Part shown: positions 55,541 to 64,000 of the stretch, piece by piece | How positions within the stretch are numbered: the first letter of the stretch is position 1 | Layout: every line of letters begins with the position of its first letter | From: Kallipyga massiliensis ph2 | Lineage (GTDB): Bacteria; Bacillota; Clostridia; Tissierellales; Peptoniphilaceae | DNA: 64,000 nucleotides | Direction of reading: 5' to 3' | Assembly: GCF_000311985.1 (NCBI RefSeq) | Contig: NZ_HE978585.1 | Coordinates: 629,484 to 693,483, forward strand | The notes under the pieces: generated by a model | The model's input: the letters and a program-made list of their open reading frames with translations, nothing else | Told to the model about the DNA's origin: nothing | The model's database searches: none | Program-made: the position numbers and the translations under genes

Positions 55541-55789
55541 GGAATAGAAGATAATCAAATATTGATTGTTAAAGAAGATCTTGAAGATATTAATGTCAAA
55601 AAATGGATTGAACTCATAAAAAAACATAGGGATATAAAGAAGCTGGACAAAGAAACCTTAAACGAACTCATCCCAAAAATCTATGTTCACGAAAAAGAAG
55701 TAGTGAATGGAGAAATCACCCAAACAATTGATATTTACTACAATTTCATAGGAAATACAGACACACTACAAGTATTTTACAATCTCTAA
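55541..55789 (+). pseudogene. C-terminal fragment of a serine recombinase
   Basis: Translates to about 80 residues, including VKKWIELIKKHRDIKKLDKE and IPKIYVHEKEVVNG, which match the C-terminal DUF4368 region of large serine recombinases found at ends of integrative elements. The catalytic N-terminal domain is missing; the upstream sequence belongs to the ASCH-type fragment. It cannot be active alone. Confidence 0.72.
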
Positions 55790-55872
55790 TTAGACATAAA
55801 GCAATTTATGGCAAGATAAGGACGGAATAACACAACATATTCTCTAAAACAAATCACTAAATCAATGTAAGA

Positions 55873-55901
55873 TTGAATGAAATCAATATTTATGCTATAA
55901 T
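55873..55901 (+). promoter_or_regulatory. Promoter of the XRE regulator gene
   Basis: TTGAAT (55873-55878) and TATAAT (55896-55901) are 17 bp apart, 36 bp before the regulator ATG. Confidence 0.65.
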
Positions 55902-55936
55902 TAAATAAATCTAATAAATAGAAAAAGAGGGATATT

Positions 55937-56155
55937 ATGGCACTTAACTATAAACCATTATGGATACAACTAGCAAAAAAAGGATTAAAGAAAACAGATG
56001 TAATAGCTATGGCAGGACTAACAACAAATGTTATGGCACAAATGGGTAAGGATAAACCAATTACATTTAAGAATTTAGAAAAAATATGTAATGCATTAGA
56101 TTGCACTCCTAATGATATCATTAGTTTTGAAGATAATTTTAGTGACGAGGAATAG
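55937..56155 (+). CDS. XRE-family helix-turn-helix regulator
   Basis: A 72-residue Cro/CI-type repressor. The helix-turn-helix is around residues 17-40 (LKKTDVIAMAGLTTNVMAQM), and LEKICNALDCTPNDIISFED at the C-terminus is the common end of this compact subgroup. AAAGAGGGA precedes the ATG. It is followed after 3 nt by a truncated restriction-type gene; such repressors often control restriction-modification genes. Confidence 0.87.
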   Translation: MALNYKPLWIQLAKKGLKKTDVIAMAGLTTNVMAQMGKDKPITFKNLEKICNALDCTPNDIISFEDNFSDEE

Positions 56156-56158
56156 AAA

Positions 56159-56428
56159 ATGAGTTTAAGGACAGAAGATCAAGTTAGGGATTATGCGAAA
56201 TTAGTATTAGGCTTTGATGAAGCTGAAGAAAATGTTGATCAAGGGACTGGTCAAATAACAACTTTTAATCAATTAAGCTTCAAGGGATATTCAGATAAGC
56301 CAGATGGTTGGTGTTTACCTAAAAATATGAATGATGTAGCAATAATCAGGGGCTTGAATATTAGAAACCTCTTGGAAAATACACCAACTAAAACAACAGC
56401 TCCTACATACATAAAGAAAAAGCAGTAA
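56159..56428 (+). pseudogene. Truncated restriction-modification protein N-terminus
   Basis: An 89-residue frame. Its first 65 residues (RTEDQVRDYAKLVLGFDEA, then GYSDKPDGWCLPKN and NDVAII) look like the N-terminus of large restriction or methyltransferase proteins that continue with an ExK-type nuclease strand after AII. Here the sequence breaks off into an unrelated tail of about 25 residues, so a deletion is likely. Assignment is by remembered similarity. Confidence 0.5.
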
Positions 56429-56467
56429 ATTCCTTATTTACTACTTTAATTATAGTTTCTAATTTCA

Positions 56468-56689
56468 TTATTTGAAGCTATTTACTATCATTAGTTGTAC
56501 TTGTCCTAATGGAATATTAAATATTATTCCATAAATAGACATTCCAAGTAATAATATTGCAATAAGAACTCCAATTCCGTAAAGGCAGCCGTTGCTAACC
56601 TTAGCTTTTTTAACTTTAATATTTATAAAACTATATATTAGGAATACTGTAAATATAAAAGCCAAAATATAATTTGGTAACATATTCAC
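56468..56689 (-). CDS. Small membrane protein, two helices
   Basis: A 73-residue hydrophobic protein with two predicted membrane helices (about 6-24 and 37-60) joined by a short basic loop (KVKKAKVSNG). No family recognised. It follows the next gene by 14 nt on the minus strand and probably shares its transcript. Confidence 0.55.
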   Translation of the reverse strand: MNMLPNYILAFIFTVFLIYSFINIKVKKAKVSNGCLYGIGVLIAILLLGMSIYGIIFNIPLGQVQLMIVNSFK

Positions 56690-56702
56690 AATAAATTACC
56701 TT

Positions 56703-57218
56703 TTATTTACAAAATCTATTCCAAAAATCCACCCAGCTGCCATGTACTTCTCTTTGGTCAATGTAGGTAAAAGTATCTTCATCATACCAATCATGGTTAA
56801 CTAAATCATCAATAGTCTCAGGAACAAAAAAGTTGAAAAACTCTTTCTTGAATGAACTACCATACTGTAAATAATATGCACCTACCATCTTTGTAAAATT
56901 GGTTTTCTTTACATCTTGTGGTTTATAGATAAGTGTTTCTCCAACCTGATTTAAATCAGGGCTTACTTCAAGAAAAACTAAACTTAAATTATCTTCCTTA
57001 TAGCCAAGTATAAAACTTCTATATTTATAGGAAACAGTACGAAGCACTGCGAAATTCGCACCACCAATATCTTCTGAATAAGCATAAACTATTTTATATT
57101 CCGAACCATTATCTACTTGTCTATCAAAGATTTCTCTCATGCGATTTTTGTTTTCATCGCTTTTTACTTTATCTAACTCAACTGTTTTTTTGCCACCAAA
57201 TAGATTAAACAAGCCCAT
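56703..57218 (-). CDS. Hypothetical cytoplasmic protein
   Basis: A 171-residue soluble protein starting MGLFNLFGGKKTVEL, a start typical of small tag-like N-termini in Firmicute proteins. It is rich in aromatic residues, and I recognise no family. ATAGGAGATAATAAA before the ATG at 57218 gives a better start than the upstream frame. AT-rich, part of the acquired segment. Confidence 0.6.
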   Translation of the reverse strand: MGLFNLFGGKKTVELDKVKSDENKNRMREIFDRQVDNGSEYKIVYAYSEDIGGANFAVLRTVSYKYRSFILGYKEDNLSLVFLEVSPDLNQVGETLIYKPQDVKKTNFTKMVGAYYLQYGSSFKKEFFNFFVPETIDDLVNHDWYDEDTFTYIDQREVHGSWVDFWNRFCK

Positions 57219-57371
57219 TTTATTATCTCCTATCATAATTTTAAATTCTTTATATTGATAATAGCTTTTTTGTACAATTCTTACAAGCACAAAATATTGA
57301 CTAAAAATTTCTTAAATTTTTTTTAACTCAGATACTTTAAAAATGCAAAATTAAATAAGGTTAATACTTCA

Positions 57372-57611
57372 AAATGGAGAGGGTTTATATTTGGTGATTT
57401 ATTTGAAAATATTAAAAAGCCTGACGTGCTTCATGCAAGAGAAGTCGTTGAAGATGAGAACGGTATTCCTTATGTAGTAAGAACAAAATTTAATAATGGT
57501 ATAAAATATAAAGCTACTGAAACTAAAAAAATGATTTCTAGCCTTAAGGGAGTTATATTATTTGGTGCAGAGAATGCATCATTCTTTTATCAAAAAGATG
57601 AAATAAGATAA
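57372..57611 (+). pseudogene. Restriction specificity (TRD) fragment
   Basis: The open frame reads WRGFIFGDLFENIKKP, IPYVVRTKFNNGIKYK and GVILFGAENASFFYQKDE, the pattern of a target recognition domain in type I or IIG restriction systems (IPYV...NNGI...FYQ). It has no proper start and stops after about 80 codons, so it is a remnant. It fits the truncated restriction gene at 56159. Confidence 0.55.
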
Positions 57612-57615
57612 TTGT

Positions 57616-57760
57616 CCCTTGCTTACAAGGGCGCAATTATACACCCTAAAGGGTGCTTGCGTCCTGCGGAGCCAAACCCTTGCAGGGAGCAACAACCATT
57701 CGCTTTTTAAAAGTCAAGGGTAAATAAACTCACTAACGCTCGCCCTTGACTTTTAAAAAT
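57616..57760 (+). other. oriT-like cluster of inverted repeats
   Basis: In the gap before the relaxase gene lie CCCTTG/CAAGGG (57616-57631), CACCCT/AGGGTG (57642-57655) followed by GCTTGCGTCCTGC, and perfect 17-bp arms (57704-57720 and 57743-57759, TTTTAAAAGTCAAGGG and complement). This arrangement just upstream of a MobA/MobL gene is what a transfer origin would look like. The nick site is not identified. Confidence 0.5.
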
Positions 57761-57779
57761 TGAAATGAAAGTAACAATT

Positions 57780-57829
57780 AAGCCGACATACTGAAACAAC
57801 AAAATTAATTCAGTAGTCGGCTTTTTTTA
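57780..57829 (+). terminator. Terminator before the relaxase gene
   Basis: Arms AAGCCGAC...TACTGAA / TTCAGTA GTCGGCTT with an AT-rich loop and seven T. Confidence 0.8.
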
Positions 57830-57922
57830 TTCTATCATTTCAAAACGCTCATTCACAAAGTGGATATAAAAATCTTCTAAGCCTCCACCTAAAACAACAA
57901 AAAAAGAAAGGAAGTGATAAAA

Positions 57923-58282
57923 ATGGCAGACAGTTTTCATTTTTCAGTAAACATAATATCAAGAGGAAAAGGAAAAAGTGCAGTAGCAAGTGCAGCATAT
58001 ATAAGTGGAGAAAAAAATCTTTTAATGGGAAAGCTTGAAGCAATAAATAAAGAAAAAGACAAGATAAAAGATGAATACCAGGAAATTAATCATATAAAAT
58101 ATTCAGTAGATTTTGTAAACAAAGAACTTGGCATAGATTTATCCATAGAAATAGATAAGTTAATAAAACAAGGTGAAAAACCAAGTGTAATAGCACAGAT
58201 TAAAAAAGTCCAAGACCAAGTTATTAAAGATAATGAATACAGAGAAATGATAAAAAACAAGAAAATGGATCAAGAAAGATAA
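57923..58282 (+). pseudogene. MobA/MobL relaxase, internally deleted
   Basis: A 119-residue remnant. It begins MADSFHFSVNIISRGKGKSA and continues VASAAYISGEK, the hallmark N-terminus of MobQ-type MobA/MobL relaxases. Immediately afterwards it jumps to a charged helical sequence (LEAINKEKDKIKDEYQEIN). The HxH metal motif and most of the relaxase domain (usually 200 residues or more) are missing. AAAGGAAG precedes the ATG. It cannot nick DNA. Confidence 0.75.
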
Positions 58283-58351
58283 GACCTGGTAAAAATATCT
58301 TATCCTATAATATGACCAAACAACTAAAGGCAGATCTAGGAGGTAATAGAG

Positions 58352-58525
58352 ATGAATAAAAGGCAAGAGCTAATAGACGAACTTATAAAACCAGATCAAG
58401 ATGGAACATACAAATCATATAAAAGCACAGAAGAAATAAAAGCAATGAACAATGAAGAAATACAGATTATATATTCCAACATGAAAAACTATCTATCAGA
58501 CAAAAGAACACACATAAACTACTAA
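58352..58525 (+). CDS. Small protein downstream of the relaxase (57 aa)
   Basis: A 57-codon frame starting MNKRQELIDELIKPDQDGTY, with AGGAGG 8 nt upstream. It is polar and helical, with no recognised domain. Short proteins of this type often accompany mob genes in Firmicute elements. The stretch 58526-58708 after it is AT-rich and includes a terminator-like IR around 58648-58684 (GGGAAGTATAG / CTATACTTCCC). Confidence 0.5.
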   Translation: MNKRQELIDELIKPDQDGTYKSYKSTEEIKAMNNEEIQIIYSNMKNYLSDKRTHINY

Positions 58526-58708
58526 AGGTGGAAAGGTATTTTAAGCTATTTAAAAGTATAAAAGGTATAAAGACCTAAGAAATATATAAAAACATCAAAA
58601 TAAAGCATTCCACCACCAAGAACAAACAAATAAAAACAAGCAAAGGGAAGTATAGAAAAATTAAAGCCTATACTTCCCTTTTTTTAATTCAAACAAAGGA
58701 GATAAAAC

Positions 58709-59148
58709 ATGATAAACGAAGAAATAAGTAAAGAAGAAGGTCAAGCAGCACAAACCATAATAACATACACAATAAAGGCAGCAAAAGAATCAATCAACTT
58801 AGACAAAGAAATACGAAAAAAGATGAATGATACTTTAGAAAAAGCAAATGGAAACCTAAAAAGCCTTATGGGCGATGAAATGAAAATAAAAGACCTCTAC
58901 AAAAAAGGACAACTAGAAAATATAAGCATAGATCAAAGCAACCTCAAAGACTAAAAAAAGAACTAAACAAACTTGGAGTAAGCTTTTCGGTAATGAAAAA
59001 CAAAGAAAGCAAAAACTATGAAATATTCTTCCAAGCCAAAGACATAAAAGTAATGGAATATGCCTTTAAGCAAGTCATAGTCAAGGAAAATAAAAAAGAA
59101 AAAAAGTATCCTAAAACAAATAAAGAAATACAAAGACCTATCCAATAA
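58709..59148 (+). pseudogene. PcfB/DUF3801-type gene, frameshifted
   Basis: The first frame (81 codons, MINEEISKEEGQAAQTIITY...) stops at 58952. A second frame takes up the same protein at about 58950 with LKKELNKLGVSFSVMKNKES and YEIFFQAKDIKVMEYAFKQV, ending at 59148. Together they match the PcfB/DUF3801 family of conjugative elements (N-terminal helices, then a LGVSFS...FFKAKD core). One missing C after GAC at about 58950 explains the break. Confidence 0.75.
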
Positions 59149-59443
59149 AAAGGATAAGACAAAAGAAAAAGTAAAAAGAAAAGTAAAAGAAAAAGTAAAA
59201 CCAAGCAAAAAAGACATGACTAGAGAAATCTAAGGGAGTAACGAAAAGTTACACCCTTAAATAACCATAATAAAAAGACTTCCGAAAAGCAGAAGTCCAG
59301 AATTCCGAAAATCGGAAATCAAGAATTTCGATTATCGAAAATCTGGGAAATATCAATGTAGATGGGAGATTGGACGTATTATCGTAGAAGATGAGCAAGG
59401 ACATTCAGAGAGAGCAGAGTATGGCAAAGAGCTTATAAATGAC

Positions 59444-60271
59444 TTGTCAAGACAACTTACAAGAGAGTATGGCAGAGGATTTTCAAGGTCTAATTTACAG
59501 AATATGAGAAACCTATATTTATCCTATCCAATTTGCCAGACACTGTCTGGCAAATTGACCTGGTCCCATTATTGTGAACTCTTATCTATTAGCGATGAGA
59601 AAAAGCGAAGCTTCTATGAAAAAGAGAGTATCAATGCAAACTGGTCAGTAAGAGAACTTAAAAGACAGATAAAAACCTCCCTTTTTGAAAGATTGCTCTT
59701 ATCATCAGGAGAAGAGAATAAAGAAAAAGTCCTAAACCTAGCTTTAAAGGGCAATGAAATAAATAAGGCGGCAGACCTTGTAAAAGACCCTTATGTGTTT
59801 GAATTTTTAGGTTTGCCAGAAGAAAAACCAATGATGGAAAGTGATTTAGAAAAGGCAATTATAGATCATATTGAAAAATTCTTGCTAGAACTTGGCAAGG
59901 GTTTTATGTATGTAGGCAGTCAACAAAGGGTAACTTTAGGCAACACCCACTATTATGTGGACATGGTATTTTATAATAAAATATTAAGGTCTTATGTCTT
60001 AATCGAACTAAAAACAAGTAAGCTAATGCCAGAAGCTGTAGGTCAAATAAATATGTATCTCAATTATTATAAGGCAGAAGTTAACGATGAAATGGACAAT
60101 GAACCAATAGGAATAATCTTATGTACTGATAAGGACGGAGTACAAGCAGAATACGCCTTAGGAAATTTATCAAATAAAATATTCGCATCAAAATACACCC
60201 TATATATCCCAGACAGGGAAGAGCTTGAAGAGCAAGTAGAAAAAGTTATTAAAAAATATAAGGAAAAATAA
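59444..60271 (+). pseudogene. DUF1016/YhcG-type PD-(D/E)XK nuclease, N-terminus lost
   Basis: A 275-residue frame containing most of a DUF1016 protein: FSRSNLQNMRNLYLSYP, TWSHYCELLSI, then the nuclease region VDMVFYNKILRSYVLIELK and GQINMYLNYY (about 165-205). The frame is open upstream (WEIGRIIVEDEQGHSERAEY at 59363 onward) but reaches no start before an unrelated repeat-like stretch, so the natural N-terminus is missing; only TTG at 59444 could serve. The end lies opposite the ASCH-type gene. Related proteins occur beside type I restriction systems. Confidence 0.65.
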
Positions 60272-60274
60272 ACC

Positions 60275-60699
60275 ATAGACTGCAATAATAGGTTGAACAC
60301 TGGGACGATATCCTCTAAGCCAGCGATGACACCGTTTGGATTCCGACCCGGAACGCGGATCATCCAGTACTCGCGGGTTTTGTGCTCATTGTAGACAATA
60401 ACCTCGCCGAGTTGGTAGGCAACAGCCACCTTATGTTTCTTGTAATAGGCGTTATAGTCCTTCTTCGGGATCCCGCTAAAGTCTTTGGTTTCTTGCCAGA
60501 CATCCTCTACGTCATCCTTAATGATACCGAGGAGCCTTACCTCTCCAACAAGCTTCTTTGTGGGAGCGGTGGCATAGATGACGATCGTATCGATGGCGTC
60601 TCGGCAGCGAAGTTTCCTGAATTTGAATTTCTTTTGTCTGGCTATGATTTTTTCCACATACTGGGGCTTAATGGTTAATAACATTTGCGACATTGACAT
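60275..60699 (-). CDS. ASCH-domain-like protein, C-terminus disrupted
   Basis: The minus-strand frame runs from 60699 and starts SMSQMLLTIKPQYVEKIIAR, then KKFKFRKLRCRDAIDTIVIY and LVGEVRLLGIIKDD, all typical of ASCH-domain (RNA-binding PUA-like) proteins. AAAGGAGG precedes the ATG. After residue about 120 the expected C-terminus is replaced by other sequence, and the frame continues antisense to the DUF1016 gene to 60067, which is not credible coding. Probably cut by the element insertion; I end it near 60275. Confidence 0.65.
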
Positions 60700-61140
60700 T
60701 ACCCTCCTTTAATACTATTCTTACGGCTTTTATTATGATGAACATAAGATTAAAGGATGCTTTGATTTTTGATTGAAAGATCTATTTTGTTTTCATGTGC
60801 TGATGTGATCACTTCTATAATGCATTTCTACCTGAAGTAACATTCTTCAAGGAATATTACTGTTTATCAAGAGAGGGAATAACTCTTTTTAGTGGGCCTA
60901 TCGCAAACAATTGTAGAAAAGAATAGGCCTATAAAAGCCATAAACTAGACCAAAGCACTAGTCTTTCCAAAGAAAAAAGCCAAGAAAAAATTGCCGGGAG
61001 GCAAGGGAAAGAGATTGAAACTTTTTTGTAAACGTGATAAGCTAAGTAAGCCATAGTGGAAGGGTCATAGACATTTTGAAACAGTTTGTGATCGAGGCCA
61101 CAAGAGGTAAATGATGATTATTTATTTTAAGGAGGAAAAA
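60700..61140. other. 441-bp gap before the surface protein gene
   Basis: AT-rich, with short hairpins (for example TTGCC/GGCAA near 60991) but no clear promoter or gene. A TTGAAA at 61015 lacks a good -10 partner. A long 5' leader for the surface protein is possible. Confidence 0.4.
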
Positions 61141-63555
61141 ATGGGAAAGAAATTCTCAAAGGTTTTAGGGATTTTCTTAGCTCTGGCTCTTATCCTGACT
61201 GCTGTTCCGACAGCGTTTGCTGCACCCAAGGATAGCGACACAGGTGTTGTTCAGCCCAGAGAAGGAAAATTCACTGTTACCATCAATACCAGCAGCAACA
61301 AGATTCTGATGCTTGGTAAGGATGACATGGCAAAATTGGACGTCTATGCAGCTTGGTCCGCAGAGAAGAAAGACGGAACCAAGGTCCAGGAAGCCCTGGC
61401 AAAAGCTCCTCAGTCGATCACCGTTGATAAGGCTTCGAAGATCTCTTTCGACGTTGATGTGCCTGAGAAGATCGCCGGAAATGACGTTGACACCCTGAAG
61501 AACATCACCCTCAAGGTTTGGGCCGATGCCGATTCTCTGGAGACTCTCGTTTCTGAGAAGGCCGGCAAGGTTGAAGTGAAAGACCCGACCATCAAAGCTA
61601 AGGAAATCTTCGGAACAGATATGGACCTGATTTTCTTGGGCAATGCTGTTGGCGGAAGCAAGGAAGATCCCGCTACTGCCGCTCAGGAAATGGGAACCCT
61701 GACCTTCGATCAGATTGTGGCTTGGGTTGGCGGAGACAATACTATTGCTTCTCCTGATGTCACCCTGAACTACAACTTCACCTTCGAGTGGGTTCTCAAC
61801 CAGACCAAAGAGTCCACCATCCGTGTCTTTAAGGATGGAACGGATGAGCCAATTTCAGGGGCTAAAATCAAATTCTATAACGTTAAAGTAGATGGAGAAA
61901 AATACGCCCTTGATGAGAATCATAACTTAATGGTTGGTGATGAAGTAGAAGGCATTACAGGCAATTATATGACCGATAAGAATGGTACGCTCACGCTTGG
62001 CGAAGGTACCCTCAAAAACTTGCCTGGAAAAGCAAAAACAGCTGTCATCGCTGTTAAGGCCGAACATAAGGATTATAAGAACTCTACCGTTTCTTTCATC
62101 TCTCTCAGCAACGATCTGAACGACCAGATCCCCGGACTGGGTGGAAAGAACGGTGTTAACGCGGTTCTGAGAATGTATAACACCAAGGAACAAGCTCCCT
62201 TTGAAGTTCGCGTTTTCGCAGAAGGTCGCAAGGATGCCCTTCACGCTGTAGAAGGCGTTGAAGTTACCATCAATAAAGACGCTTCCGAGTACATGCAAGG
62301 GCTCAAATTGGGTGAAGTCCTCTATAACGGCAAAACCGACAAGAACGGCATTGCTTATGTTAAGGATCACAATGTTCTGATTTCCGAAGTTGAGAAGACC
62401 CAACCTGTTAAAGATAAGTGGACTCAGGTTCCTTACAAAGCCTACTCCATCATTACCGTCAAGAAGGACGGCAAGGTCATCAACCAGCATAAGATTGAAG
62501 ACAAAGATATCCAAGCAAACTATTACGAAGTGAAGATCAATGAAGGTCGTAAGCCTCTCTTCCCGCGGATTGAGGGTGAAGATCGGTATGAAACCGCTGT
62601 TAAGATTGCCAAGGAACAGTATCCTAATGGTCTCGTGAACAAGACCGTCATCCTGGCAACCGGACAGAACTTCGCCGATGCTTTGACCGCTAACGGCCTG
62701 ACCAACATCTACCAGGCTCCGATCCTCCTGACCAAGACCGATAACATTCCTGAGTCAGTCATGGCCTATCTGAAGGCTGAGCAGGCTGAAGGAAGACTGG
62801 AAAACGTCCTGATCGTTGGTAAGACCGGTGCTGTCTCTAACTCCGTTTCTGAAGCACTGACCAAGATGCGTCTGAATGTTGCCCGCGTCGGTGGTTCCAA
62901 CAGATTTGAAACCGCCATCGAAATTGCCAAGCTCCTGAAGGCTGCAGAAGGCGAAGGAAAGATCCCCTTCTCTAAGAATGCTGATCTAGTAGCTGAAGAC
63001 CGTACAAAGAATGACACCTACTTCCTGGCTAACGGCTTCAGCTTCGCTGATGCTCTGATCGCCTCCGTACCTTCTTCCCGCTATGGCTATCCTATCCTTC
63101 TGACTGATGGATCCAACCATCTCCGTCCTGAAACCAAGTCCTTCTTGGATGATGCGTTCAAGGCCGGCAAGCTGAACAAGATCCTGGTCATGGGCGGAAC
63201 CGCTGTGGTTTCCGAAGGTGCTAAGTCTGACGTTCCCGGATCCAAGGTTGACAGACTCTATGGACAGGATCGTTACCAGACCAACATGGCTGTCAATGAA
63301 TACTTCAAGAACGCAACCAAGGTTTATGTCGTAACCGGCGAAGCCTATGCTGACGCTCTTGTTGCCGGTCACCTGGCTGCTGAGAACAATGCTGCTATCC
63401 TGATGGTCAGCTCTAAGGGATTGACCAAGGAACAGTCTGACTGGATCAAGAAGAACGACAAGATCACCGACTACGTCATCGTTGGTGGTGACAAGGCCGT
63501 TTCTGAGAAAGTCGAAATGGAAATTGAAGACATCGTTCTTGGAATCACCAAGTAG
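61141..63555 (+). CDS. Surface protein with three CWB2 cell-wall-binding repeats
   Basis: An 804-residue exported protein. A signal peptide (about 1-28, ending TAFAAPKD) is followed by about 440 residues of unrecognised, beta-rich sequence that includes an Ig-like or carboxypeptidase-regulatory-like segment (STIRVFKDGTDEPISGAKI). Three CWB2 repeats (PF04122) start near residues 474 (IEGEDRYETAVKIA), 580 (GGSNRFETAIEIA) and 701 (YGQDRYQTNMAV); in clostridia such triples bind the wall polymer PSII. AAGGAGG fixes the ATG at 61141. Codon use suggests high expression. Confidence 0.92.
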   Translation: MGKKFSKVLGIFLALALILTAVPTAFAAPKDSDTGVVQPREGKFTVTINTSSNKILMLGKDDMAKLDVYAAWSAEKKDGTKVQEALAKAPQSITVDKASKISFDVDVPEKIAGNDVDTLKNITLKVWADADSLETLVSEKAGKVEVKDPTIKAKEIFGTDMDLIFLGNAVGGSKEDPATAAQEMGTLTFDQIVAWVGGDNTIASPDVTLNYNFTFEWVLNQTKESTIRVFKDGTDEPISGAKIKFYNVKVDGEKYALDENHNLMVGDEVEGITGNYMTDKNGTLTLGEGTLKNLPGKAKTAVIAVKAEHKDYKNSTVSFISLSNDLNDQIPGLGGKNGVNAVLRMYNTKEQAPFEVRVFAEGRKDALHAVEGVEVTINKDASEYMQGLKLGEVLYNGKTDKNGIAYVKDHNVLISEVEKTQPVKDKWTQVPYKAYSIITVKKDGKVINQHKIEDKDIQANYYEVKINEGRKPLFPRIEGEDRYETAVKIAKEQYPNGLVNKTVILATGQNFADALTANGLTNIYQAPILLTKTDNIPESVMAYLKAEQAEGRLENVLIVGKTGAVSNSVSEALTKMRLNVARVGGSNRFETAIEIAKLLKAAEGEGKIPFSKNADLVAEDRTKNDTYFLANGFSFADALIASVPSSRYGYPILLTDGSNHLRPETKSFLDDAFKAGKLNKILVMGGTAVVSEGAKSDVPGSKVDRLYGQDRYQTNMAVNEYFKNATKVYVVTGEAYADALVAGHLAAENNAAILMVSSKGLTKEQSDWIKKNDKITDYVIVGGDKAVSEKVEMEIEDIVLGITK

Positions 63556-63573
63556 TAATCTTCATTTACCTGG

Positions 63574-63608
63574 CAAAAAAGCCGAACCCTTTGGGTTCGG
63601 CTTTTTTC
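63574..63608. terminator. Bidirectional terminator
   Basis: Perfect arms AAAAAAGCCGAACCC / GGGTTCGGCTTTTTT with a 3-nt loop serve both the surface protein gene and the convergent CoA pyrophosphatase gene. Confidence 0.92.
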
Positions 63609-63634
63609 ATGCTTATATTGTCTCTTGATTTGGT

Positions 63635-64000
63635 CTAATGTCTAAATAAATCTCTCTGTACCTGCCGAAGAATCCTTCCCGTCAGCCCCCAAATCGTCTT
63701 TCCTTTCCAATAGTAAAAGGGGGTCTCTGACTCACCCTCGATGAAGGGATAGTCCCTTCCTCCGGGAATGTCCTCGTAGGGGAAGGCTTCCTCCGGAAAT
63801 TCTTTTACTTTGGACCGGTAGATCTTGGGCTCCAGCTCCTCCAGGTCTCGGAGAGAAATGGCGAAGATTTTCTCCACTTCATCAGGAGAGAAGGTCCCTT
63901 GATAGTTCTCGATAGTGCCCAGGAAGCAGTCGATCTTTCGACCGTAGGTGGAGACATAGGTGTAGGGATGGGCCAGGATTTGGACCTGGTTTGGAGAGAG
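63635..64000 (-). CDS. NUDIX CoA pyrophosphatase, partial (C-terminal part)
   Basis: The last 121 residues of a NUDIX hydrolase that runs off the window edge. LSPNQVQILAHPYTYVSTYG, FSPDEVEKIFAISL and FYYWKGKTIWGLTGRIL are typical of the NudL/YeaB CoA pyrophosphatase group, which cleaves CoA to 3',5'-ADP and phosphopantetheine. The NUDIX box itself lies beyond 64000. The frame is open to the window edge, so the ATG at 63877 is internal. Confidence 0.82.
   Translation of the reverse strand, partial: LSPNQVQILAHPYTYVSTYGRKIDCFLGTIENYQGTFSPDEVEKIFAISLRDLEELEPKIYRSKVKEFPEEAFPYEDIPGGRDYPFIEGESETPFYYWKGKTIWGLTGRILRQVQRDLFRH

Larger units (their letters stand above)
55541..60280. mobile_element. Decayed mobilizable element
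   Basis: An AT-rich segment of about 4.7 kb flanked by two diverged copies of an ASCH-type gene. It holds the C-terminal end of a serine recombinase, an XRE regulator, restriction-modification fragments, an oriT-like palindrome cluster, a shortened MobA/MobL relaxase, a frameshifted DUF3801 gene and an N-terminally truncated DUF1016 nuclease gene. The parts fit a mobilizable or conjugative element worn down by deletions. Exact ends are not defined. Confidence 0.7.

Noticed and set aside
60067-60274. C-terminal continuation of the ASCH-type protein
   Set aside because: This part is antisense to the conserved nuclease region of the DUF1016 gene and lacks ASCH similarity.

Overview
The window looks like chromosome from a low-redundancy, anaerobic, Gram-positive Firmicute. 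The signs are a Pst/PhoU/PhoPR block, a GlpP antiterminator with an anaerobic-type glpA/glpB/DUF1667/glpK operon, a secreted protein with three CWB2 cell-wall-binding repeats, Bacillus/Clostridium-type promoters and strong AGGAGG ribosome binding sites. A Tissierellia/Peptoniphilaceae-like host is my best guess, but no rRNA is present to settle it. Host genes are GC-rich with C-ending codons. Three stretches (about 7.2-7.8 kb, 9.3-11.4 kb and 55.8-60.3 kb) are AT-rich and look acquired.

Layout. 0-7 kb: metallo-hydrolase, a histidine-less CPBP membrane protein, a PII-like protein paired with a CPA2 antiporter, a YihY/BrkB membrane protein, galU and asparaginase. 7-11.4 kb: htrA, then an AT-rich island with an ABC exporter preceded by an unannotated 38-residue Cys-rich peptide gene. 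11.4-19.6 kb: dnaX, a five-gene folate operon on the minus strand (folE, HD protein, folP, folB-folK, folC) with a structured attenuator-type leader, a YafQ/DinJ-type toxin-antitoxin pair, ybaB-recR and tRNA-Val. 19.7-27.7 kb: ApbE lipoprotein and pstS-pstC-pstA-pstB-phoU-phoP-phoR with a PhoP-box-like site. 27.7-34.2 kb: glpP, trxB and the glp operon. 35-42.4 kb: an Rpn nuclease, an EF-G paralogue and an aspA-fumC-malic enzyme operon that would take aspartate through fumarate and malate to pyruvate. 42.8-50 kb: dCMP deaminase, a UvrD-like helicase fused to a RecB-type Fe-S nuclease, DHFR and a GntR-controlled ABC-2 transporter. 50.3-53.2 kb: an M16C metalloprotease. 54.1-55.3 kb: rpsF-ssb-rpsR. 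55.3-60.7 kb: a decayed mobilizable element flanked by two diverged copies of an ASCH-type gene. 61.1-64 kb: the CWB2 surface protein and a partial CoA pyrophosphatase.

The most unusual content is intergenic. Three arrays (after glpK, after the malic enzyme gene, and after the ABC-2 operon) consist of degenerate palindromes with the core CAGGG...CCCTG whose centres lie 43-43.5 bp apart. Two arrays share both left and right end sequences, and two share an identical 17-bp motif in opposite orientation, so they look like copies of one discrete, undescribed repeat element. A fourth, unrelated array (53.3-53.6 kb) has five 37-bp dyads at a 54-bp period. Other points of interest are the folE leader RNA, the Cys-rich peptide/exporter pair and the PII-like/antiporter pair.
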